From Pyrrhosoma nymphula (Eukaryota > Arthropoda > Insecta > Odonata > Coenagrionidae), in the NCBI GenBank assembly GCA_963573305.1, contig OY754339.1, positions 71,595,376 through 71,659,375 of the forward strand: 64,000 nucleotides of DNA. Reading direction: 5' to 3'. Shown here in pieces: positions 56,117-64,000 of the stretch. The notes under the pieces were generated by a model. The model had not been told where the DNA came from, searched no databases, and saw nothing but the letters and a program-made list of their open reading frames with translations. The first letter of the stretch is position 1. Each line of letters opens with the position of its first letter. Position numbers and translations under genes: made by a program.

Positions 56117-56648
56117 TTAAGGTTCGGTGGTTTCACTCAACGTAAGAGAATTCGACGAAACTTGCTGCAAGCATTACTTATGTTGTCTTTAATCTACCTG
56201 AATTTTTTCAGAATTATTTACCGCAGATTACTTAAGATATTTGATCGAGAAGTGGACAAAAAATTACATGGGTTCTTATGGGAACACAAGGTACGAGTAG
56301 CTTAATTCATCAAAAATAACCTTTTTCTAGTTACGAATAAGAAAAACAAAGATAAAAAATAAAGTATATCAAATGATTTTCATACATTATTCTATTGATG
56401 ATTTAAATTATTTTTGTTTTTCTTATTCTTAACTAGAAAACATTCTTCTCGATGAATAAAGCTAGTCGCACCTCGCGTTCCCATAAGAATCCTTGTAGTT
56501 TCTTGCCCACTTCCACATCAAATATCCTAAGAAATCTGCGGTAAATAATTCTGAAAATATTCAGGTAGCTTTAGGAATACATAATCAATGCTTCCAGCAA
56601 GTGTCGTCGAATTCCCTTAAGTTGAGTGAAACCACCGAACGTCCTTAA
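56117..56648. mobile_element. Foldback (palindromic) element, arms about 245 bp, TTAA flanks
   Basis: Almost the whole 524-bp body (56121-56644) is one inverted repeat. TTCGGTGGTTTCACTCAAC, TTCAGAATTATTTACCGCAG, GGTTCTTATGGGAACAC and GAATAAGAAAAACAAA on the left are matched in reverse order and inverted on the right. Identity is high, perhaps 85%, with a centre of a few dozen bases. TTAA lies at 56117-56120 and 56645-56648, which would fit a piggyBac-type target, but the ends do not resemble the piggyBac at 35.3 kb. No reading frame. A transcript would fold into a long double-stranded hairpin. Confidence 0.85.
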
Positions 56649-57180
56649 TAACATCAGTGGAAGAATTTATGAGTGGGAAGAATTACCAACGGAGACAATG
56701 GAAGGAATAATACATGACAAATATTATGAGAGACGATAGGGTAAAGAATTATGGAGGAACAAAGCCTTTATCTAAGATAGGAATGATAAGGATAGCTAGA
56801 ATTAATGTATGGAGTATGGATTGGAGTTCATGGGGTGACAAGATTACTGGAATTTCATCCCAAGGGCCCAGGTTTGAATCCTCACATTGTCAGAATTTTT
56901 TATTAGAATTCCTATTCCTTCTTTGGTGCCATGTGTGGGGAGTACTACAACTTCAGTTCTCCGTCCGTAGGATAGGACGTCAAACAGTTTAAAGATTAGT
57001 CCTCTTGGCGCCATTCGTTAAAGAGTAGAACAATACCGATGCTGGATTTTCTGCACCCTTCCTCCATTTCCCAAATAATCCTTTCCTTATCAATCTTATT
57101 TCCTGCCTTCAACGGCAAAATTGATCTCGGTTGTCGGTCGCCTCCCCAGATAACCAACCAACTAAGATTAGATTAAATTA
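56649..57180. other. Unassigned; tRNA-like SINE head at 56825-56885
   Basis: On the plus strand CATGGGGTGACAAGATTACTGG could be an A box region and GGCCCAGGTTTGAATCC is a good B box. No tail or second end is visible. Confidence 0.35.
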
Positions 57181-57830
57181 AGTTTCGGTGGAGTTCCTCC
57201 GAGGAGGATCTGGGGCACTTAGACCTATTGGTCCATTGTGCTAACCACCATATCTGTAATCACCCATAGAGTTCAGTTGCTTTGCTAAAGGCTAGCATGC
57301 TCTCTACGGGGATACCCCTGACTTCATCGAGTTCCAAAAATGGTGAACCCAGATTCCTAACTATTGTCCTCATCAAAGCGGGACATATACAGAGTACGTG
57401 TGTAGTTGTTTCGCCATCTTCCTCGCACCATCTACATCTCGCAGAGTCTGTAATCCTCAGAAGATGGAAGTGCCTCATAACCTGATAGTGTGCGGTGAGA
57501 AGTCCCACTACCGTCCGAAGTTGTCCTCTGTTTAATAGGAGAAGTCTTCTTGTGAGTCCCGGTCTGGGCCTGAGCTTGGCTTGCCTGAGCCCCTGTGCAT
57601 TCCACCAGATCTTAGAGTGTCGGGCTAGGCTCCACTCTTTGATCTTTGTAGTCCCTGAAGAGGGTGCGATTGGAATGAAAGGCTTTGGTCCAATTGGGCT
57701 CCAGTTCGAGTCTTCCTTCGCCAATTCATCAGCTTTCTCGTAATATTTTCTTGGCACGCTAACCGAAGTTAATACGTTCCTCATCGATGACGCTCTCGTC
57801 AAACCGCCGACATTCTGATGGAATAAAAAA
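57181..57830 (-). pseudogene. LINE (Loa/I/R1-like) RNase H end and 3' UTR
   Basis: A 180-codon frame on the minus strand (57802-57260) starts in the last RNase H motif, YEKADELAKED (usual form NEKADELA). It then has a linker with EWSLARHSKIWW and LLLLNRGQLRTVVGLLTAHY, and a terminal zinc-knuckle-like box CRWCEEDGETTTHVLCICPA. This order is typical of the C-terminus of LINEs of the Loa/I/R1 type that carry RNase H. The frame has no internal stop but the RT and most of RNase H are missing, so it is a 5'-truncated insertion. About 80 bases of 3' UTR run down to about 57181, through AATGGACCAATAGG and ending ACTTAATTTAATCTAATC. Confidence 0.8.
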
Positions 57831-57849
57831 AATTAATGGCTGTTAACTA

Positions 57850-58090
57850 AATTCAATGCTGAGAAAGTGCTTGTTATGGTGGGTGGGGAGAGAAAGCTGC
57901 TGGAGGAGATTAGGAGGTGGCAGAGTTGGTGGTTGTAGGAGATAATGACAGGTGAAGGGTTGCTGAAGGCCGTGATAGGGAGAAGAATTTTGGGCAAATG
58001 TGGAAGGGGAAGAAAAAGGTTTTTATGGACGGGATTAAGAGAGGTAGGACGTGTACTGAGATAAAGAAAGAAATTATGTAGGTAAATAGC
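57850..58090 (+). pseudogene. RTE-like LINE 3' end (family B)
   Basis: Plus strand: EKVLVMVGGERKLLEEIRRW, then EGLLKAVI and, with one shift, ILGKCGRGRKRFFMDGIKRG and EIKKEIM. These match the family B copy at 61.3 kb (LVGEERKLVDEIR, DGLLKAVTEGRLLGKRGRRR-KRIGF, YAEMKKEILEVDR). Only about the last 80 codons remain. Confidence 0.7.
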
Positions 58091-58684
58091 GGTCTGTGCT
58101 TGTAAAAAATCTAAGGAATTTTGCTCACTTTCATATAAACCTACATAAACCGGTAGATTACCTTCATGATAATACTACTCATGCATTAGTAATTATTTGT
58201 GCGCAAGCTCGGTCACGCCATTCGTGGCCATGCAGTGAACTAAAATTTAAGTTGGCAGTTAATGGCTGTAAAGCAGAGAAGGGAAATGTTATGAATTGGG
58301 AGAAGTTAACGACAAAGGGGAAAATGAGAGGATGTCCGAAATACCGTGATTGAATAGAGGCCCCTTCACGCCCCAGTAGAATAGTCTAAAAGAAATCCTC
58401 AAGGATGGGGAAGTGTTTTTCGTCGCTTATTCCGCCTATACTCTCTGTTTGGCCGAAATCCACGAGTATAATGCTCGGTTTTAAGTGGCTGGAGCGGTAA
58501 TCTTGAGTCATTGAGTGCATATTTTAATAATTTTTCTAGTAAGTTGAAAATATTCTTTGACCAGAAATATAGGAAGAAAATGGTCAAGTACATACAGGAA
58601 GGAACACAAGCATTTTATGAACTAATTCTTTGAATAGATGAGGAAAGGGTTTGGCAGAATGATTATTTGAAAACGGTTTTAATA
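58091..58684. other. No recognised feature
   Basis: Chance frames only. Confidence 0.4.
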
Positions 58685-59244
58685 CCCTTTACTAGTGATG
58701 TGAGTCGGGAAAAAACCAAGCGGGTAGGTTATTTATAAATGGGTACTTACCCATGGCCTGGGTAAATACCCAAAATGAGGCTATTTATGTTTTATGAGAT
58801 CTATCACTTAGTAGTATTTTTTAAGATTAGGATGATATATTGATCACAAAAGGACATAAAGTCGGCCAATAATTGTCTTGAAAAGGACATAATAATTATT
58901 CTCCTGATAAGTATGACTTTGGGAGAGTATTCATATACAGTTGACTCAATGTAAGATTGTTAACCTTAATAGTTCATTCCTGAAATTGCAATATAGTTAA
59001 TACAAACTTAATATTGGCACAATTGGCTAAGTTTTTGTTATTTTAAAATACTTTTTATAGATTTAAAAGGTAAATGTTAACAAAATAAAATGCTAATGAG
59101 GTGTTAGTCTAATATGGGTTATGATTATCATGTAAATCATTAATACCCGGGTATTTATGAATTTTGGATATTTACTTGGGAATATACCCTGGGTATTTAC
59201 CGCGATTTATTATTACCCGGTTATTTTACATCACTACCCTTTAC
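58685..59244. mobile_element. hAT-type MITE with 8-bp target duplication
   Basis: CCCTTTAC at 58685-58692 is repeated exactly at 59237-59244, the 8-bp duplication of the hAT superfamily. The element (58693-59236, 544 bp) starts TAGTGATGTGAG and ends TTTTACATCACTA, i.e. TAGTGATGTAAAA inverted. Near both ends there are many GGGTATTTACCC-like words (TGGGTAAATACCC, ATACCCGGGTATTTA), typical subterminal repeats of hAT elements. There is no transposase frame, so it needed a helper. Confidence 0.9.
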
Positions 59245-61309
59245 TAAAAAGGAAAAACATTTCGGATGCGAATGGCATAGGACAGGTTTGGCTTCTCATG
59301 CGGCGAAGTTATTATTTTTTCATTTATCTTAAATTATTCTTACATTAAATAATTGCAGTCACTAATATTTCTCTATTTCATTATTTTTAAAAAATTAAAA
59401 AATGTAACTTGACATTTTTTTCAAATATCAGTTAGGCATGCATTGAAATTAAATTTATCCAAGAAAGAAGAAATTATTTTGAAGATGAATCACACAGATG
59501 ACTAGACTTTGTGAAAAAAAATCCCACTTATTTCACATTACAAGTGCAAATAATTCCTACATTAAGAAAGTAAAGAATTATTTTCCTGTAGTATTTTAGG
59601 AATGAATAATTAATCGCACAAGTCCACCTCAAAAGTGATCTCCGAAGGCTTGTTATAAATGGTTACACTTGCTCCATCCTTATTTGGTAGTTATTATGTC
59701 ATTTACAACACTAAAATTTTACATAAAACAGTGAAGAAAGAAAAACGACCAGAATACGCATCTCTTTCCACTTTAGCTTCACAAAGTGAAGATGATGCTG
59801 ATGCCTTGAAGCCTGGGTGAGGATTATTTTCACGCTCTGTTTTTTTTAACCAGACGTTATCGTCATGGAATCGTAAGCAGACTTTCTTATCAGATTCTTA
59901 ATATTTTAGGTCTGGCACTTAACTAGCGTATTAAGTGGACGTTTTGATTCCATCCTTATGGGAATGTTTTTGTCAACTCATTTCCCCGGTGATATATAAA
60001 AAATCAACAAACATCGAAAATATTATCACTGGAAGCACTCCGGCAGTAATGGTGACTGGAGTTCCTCATAGAAGAATTATTTCCTACGCTGTGTCTATTA
60101 ACCTCGAGGAAAATCAATAGAGAACAGCTATCATTTACGCATGTTATCCCTAATGTTTCATTTTGCGTACGAAATCTTTCTTCTAATTAAATTAGAATTA
60201 ATGAGTGAGATCTACACTTTGATTTTCCTTCCCAATGATGATAAGCAAGTGGGAAAATTAAGTAGAAAAAAGAGCAAACCAAATAAGGTGCTGCATACGG
60301 GAAGCGTATCGATTATAGAGAAAAAACACCAACGGTAGCCGGTAGACAAGCGCAACTTACTTTAAGTGTCGTTGACAAACGCCTAGGAGCTCATCTATGA
60401 CAGAATTTTGGGGTATGCTAAGATATGGATGCAAAGATGTTTTTTGTGTGTTAGAGGTTTTTCATGGCGTGAAGGAGGGAAGAATGTTCTGTTACTAAAA
60501 CGGAATGAAATTTTGATAGATTATTAATGATTCGAATTAGCACATTTAAATTAGTAACTACGTACATGTCTTTTTATAAACTAATGGTAACATAAATTAA
60601 GTGAACTCTTGATGAAGCATCCAGCCGTATAAACTCATAAAAGTACTGTCAACCTATGAGAAAAATATTTCCTGGTAATAAAACATACACATCACGAAAA
60701 TGTAGCTATTCTTGAAATATAAGATAAGTAAAATACATAAGACTTTTGTAAGTTTAAGTGATTTTCCATGCTTGGCATTACTAAAAAATTCAATTATTAC
60801 CCACTGGTTTACAAGAGTCAATAATTTTGCTTGATTTCTTCGTGTTTTGAGTTTGAACATGCAGTGGTCACGGTTTTCCAGCATCAATCGTGATGAAATC
60901 TATTTGGAACCTATAAACCACGCGACTCATTTCTGCCGTTACTGATGCTTTTGGATTTCGGCTAAGTCAAGAGAATACGAGATAAGGTGACGAAAAACAC
61001 TATTTTACCCTTGGGTTGTTCTTGAAAACCTCCAACAGGGACGAGATAGGAACTCCATTCGACCATTCAATTCCCTACCTTATCCCCACATCAACATCCC
61101 AACCTTACTGTGAAAGACACAGGGTCAGGACTTTTGAGGGGCATCCCCTCACTCTCGTCATTTTCGTTAACATACTCCAAAGCATAGCATATCCCTAATG
61201 TCCTTATCAGCCATGTAGTGCCAACATAAAGTATTAGTTCACAGCATGGCTGAACATCTACTAATTACTGTACGTCGTAGCCGCATAGCCACAGGATATC
61301 GTCATAATC
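59245..61309. other. No recognised feature
   Basis: AT-rich with chance frames of up to 77 codons. Nothing supported. Confidence 0.45.
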
Positions 61310-61810
61310 ATATGAGTAATCTACTGGATAAGGTAGGTTATGACGAAAGTCAGAGATAATCCAACAGACTATTGCAAATGCAGTACCCTATCTACCTCTA
61401 GTATTTCTTTCTTCATCTCAGCGTAAGTCCTACCCTTCTTCATCCCGTACATAAAACCTATTCTCTTTCTTCTCCTTCCCCGCTTTCCCAACAGCCTTCC
61501 CTCTGTCACGGCCTTCAGCAAACCATCGCCCCTCATTACCCCTTCCAGCCACCTACCCTGCCTTCACCTAATCTCATCCACAAGTTTCCTCTCCTCACCA
61601 ACTAGGTCAAACACGTTCTCATTTGTCTTCCTTTTTGTCCACCGTACCTTCTCCATCCTCCTCCACACCCACATCCCAATCAGCTTCAGCCTATTTTCGT
61701 CTTCTTTTCTCAGAGACCACGTTTCTGCCCCCATACAACGCCACACTCCATATCAAGTTCTTCACCAGCCTCCTTTTTACTTACGGTCCCCGTCATCAGC
61801 TCCCTTCCAT
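61310..61810 (-). pseudogene. RTE-like LINE 3' end (family B), best preserved copy
   Basis: Minus strand: GAETWSLRKEDENRLKLIGM and WVWRRMEKVRWT (61730-61640), then NENVFDLVGEERKLVDEIR, a stop, then RWLEGVMRGDGLLKAVTEGR, LLGKRGRRRKRIGFM and YAEMKKEILEVDRVLHL (to about 61385). The block order is that of the RT C-terminal domain. The catalytic RT part is missing upstream of about 61810. About 80 bases of 3' UTR follow. Confidence 0.75.
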
Positions 61811-64000
61811 CATGATGGAATGAAAACGTGCACATTCTAAATCACTACCTTTTGTTTAAGGGGCCCTACGGGACCTCTCTTTCATTTCTCGTGCCTTGAA
61901 CCGACGCAGCCACGTGTCCGCGTCCGCACGATCCCTGCAAGCGACACGCAATGGAGTTAGAAAGTGGAGTTATCTATACTCCTTGCGACACACACTAACT
62001 GGTAGAAGCCCGCGCGTCACCCACGCCGAGGTCAAAAGAACTCGAGTTATTAGGGTCGCTGTACTCACGGTGAACGGCACCGCCAGGGGTTCCTCACTCC
62101 TCACGGGCAGGATGGAGACTTATTAGTTGGAGAACGAGGGAAAGGGTTCGGACGCCCTCCCCACTGTGGTGCAAGCAGTCAAAGGTGACCTCACCGCGGG
62201 ACCTCAAAAGACAAGGGAAGCGTCCCGAAGTGTTGAGTAAAAGGCTTCGTCACCCTGCTGTTAACCTTAACCAGAAATTATAAAACTTGTCCTTTGTTGT
62301 GCCAACCTTCCTTTCGGGGTTGAATATTCTCTTTTGGGAAAATTCGAGTGTTTATACCGCAAAGGTCTTAATAGGAATATTCAATTTTTTTCACGCTACT
62401 GAACTTGATGAATGCTTTTGTAGCGTGTCAGCCGTTGAGTCCTTCCCGTATTATTTCCGTTAACCTCTCGTGACCTGGAAAGTCACCCCAAAAAACCCTT
62501 TTATTTATCTTCATGTTGGATTCATCAGCATTTGATCAAAACTTCCCTGAAACCCTACTCATTTGAGTCATTTTTGGAATTGAATCAGTCCCCTTCGTTT
62601 CCTTCGAGCGTTAACGCCTAATCTTCGAAATGCAATCTGTTTCCAACGGAAATGATCGTTATGAAAATGCCAACTTCCTCTTGCTGACATAGTGGAGACT
62701 TTTTATATAATCGATTGATTAATAAATTTTTAAACAATCCGGAAAATCATATTTATCCCAAAAAATATAAGGAGTTTACGTTACAACTGTATTTATGAAT
62801 CTTCTTACATTTTGAATACTAAATACGGAGAGTTCTTTAGAGTTGAAAAATTTAGCTCGCGCCCATTGTGGACGCTGTTATGTTGAGTCCTACATTTAGT
62901 GGAATGTGCTCCTGTTAGGCTATTGAAATTTGATTCACCACTGAGTATTAATTCCATAGTAAAATACCTACTTCTGTTAGCATAAGAGTTTTAGAAGTGT
63001 GGGTAAATTAAGTTCTGGTGTAAAGACTTGTATGAAGCGCATAAGGAGCTCTATTAATGCAAATCTCGTAATCCAATATATAACATTTTACTGAACTCAA
63101 GTTGTGCATAATGGTTCAGAGTTGATAAAGTTACATGTAGCGTTCATATTCTTATGAATAAGTGTCACTGTAGGCAAGATAATCGTAAACTAAAAATTTA
63201 TTAGTGCCTTTTCTAGTCAACTCCTGGCCTTATTTTCCTGGCCACACATACAGTTTTATTTTTTTTTAATTCTGTTAATGTTTTACTCAGGCTTAGCATT
63301 ATTTTTTACGTTCAAAATAGTTATGTTGAATTATTCCAACTTAACGCACTGAAAATTATTTGTAACTGGAAGGAGAGAAAAACAATGACAAGTGGATTTA
63401 TTATGTAGGTACTTAAAGTAAGCTTGTCAGCCGTGAATCTATTTCACGGAAAATAAAATGCTTGGTGACCTCTACGAACAGTTAATACGAACTGAGTTTT
63501 TTGCTGGCTAGTTGTCCGGTTCATATTTTCTGTTGTGAATAATACACCACACCCTACCAAGTTTTTAATTATCAGCCATGCCATTAGCCCAACACCCTTT
63601 ACTACTAATTTTCAATATTTTCTTATTTATTGCTATTTGAGCTGTCATTTTATTCATTAATAGTTAATCTACCGCTTTTTTATGAAATCAAGGTGTATAA
63701 ATGGCTGTGTCATGGGTGAATTTCATGCGTTTTATTTCACACGGGTGTACGGGTTCTTGATGCTTCCTTTGATCCACATTTTTACACTTAACTAATATAT
63801 TTCGCGGAGCTGATGTGGTGTAAAGTGATTTGTACAATAACTATATACTCATTCCTTGTTTTTATTGTGGGCACTCAATGATACATTGTTCCGGTAGAAA
63901 CGAGTAACAATTCAATGAATTTGAGCTCAGTAAACAATTTTGTTGCATTTTTATTACTTCAGAGACATTAGAATTCCTCCACAGTGACTTTCACAATTTA
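61811..64000. other. No recognised gene; GC-richer segment at 61880-62230
   Basis: The segment at 61880-62230 is richer in GC and CpG and open for 76 codons at 61896-62126 (arginine- and threonine-rich), but no motif supports a gene. From 62230 to the end it is AT-rich without features. Confidence 0.4.

Noticed and set aside
1..64000. CRISPR array, bacterial operons or an integrated bacterial segment
   Set aside because: No regularly spaced identical short repeats, no ribosome-binding-site-led gene runs and no bacterial gene families; all recognised proteins belong to eukaryotic transposable elements.

Overview
This window reads as intergenic DNA from an animal genome, most likely an arthropod (probably an insect). 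The evidence is its AT-rich base composition, the absence of operons or densely packed genes, and a load of transposable-element classes typical of arthropods: mariner, piggyBac, hAT, Helitron, RTE-like LINEs, Jockey- or Loa-like LINEs and Penelope-like elements (PLEs). I could not identify any host protein-coding gene, rRNA or intact tRNA gene. Species cannot be resolved by eye. All family assignments come from reading motifs in translated sequence, and none was checked by a search.

The only clearly intact gene is the 1,002-residue open reading frame of an RTE-like LINE at 38.6-41.6 kb. It has an apurinic-type endonuclease followed by a reverse transcriptase (RT). Its element spans 38311-41638, has a very short 3' UTR ending in ATG/TGA triplets, and is bounded by a perfect 13-bp direct repeat, so it looks like a recent full-length insertion. 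Everything else is decayed.

Layout: 0.85-1.78 kb, an internally deleted mariner with both inverted ends and TA sites; 2.7-3.9 kb, a Jockey-like LINE 3' fragment; 6.8-7.3 kb, an antisense LINE tail; 7.7-7.9 kb, a foldback of PLE-like ends; 8.4-10.2 kb, an antisense Helitron Rep fragment; 10.5-11.6 kb, an antisense PLE RT; 12.6-14.2 kb, an RTE-like LINE split by a tRNA-derived SINE; 14.8-15.0 kb, a second foldback; 16.4, 19.2 and 15.1 kb, more LINE scraps; 17.4/18.4 kb and 21.4-21.7 kb, local repeats; 22.0-22.25 kb, a third foldback; 23.9-24.6 kb, an antisense PLE GIY-YIG endonuclease; 25.6-29.3 kb, a LINE interrupted by about 1.8 kb; 31.8, 32.8, 45.7, 49.7, 57.9 and 61.3 kb, LINE 3' tails; 35.26-37.39 kb, a whole but broken piggyBac; 38.3-41.65 kb, the intact LINE; 37.6, 41.7, 43.3 and 44.3 kb, copies of one dispersed repeat; 44.86-45.36 kb, a TA-flanked MITE; 56.1-56.65 kb, a TTAA-flanked near-perfect palindrome; 57.2-57.8 kb, a LINE RNase H tail; 58.7-59.2 kb, a hAT-type MITE with an 8-bp target duplication.

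The most interesting layer is RNA-like. Up to seven sites carry a hammerhead-ribozyme-like signature (CUGANGA, one base, a helix, then GAAA) or its decayed remains. The helix sequence differs from site to site but still pairs. Three of these sites sit in head-to-head foldbacks and one lies just 3' of the PLE GIY-YIG reading frame, which fits the known presence of hammerhead motifs in PLE termini. Together with the long palindrome at 56 kb, these are the best candidates for follow-up.
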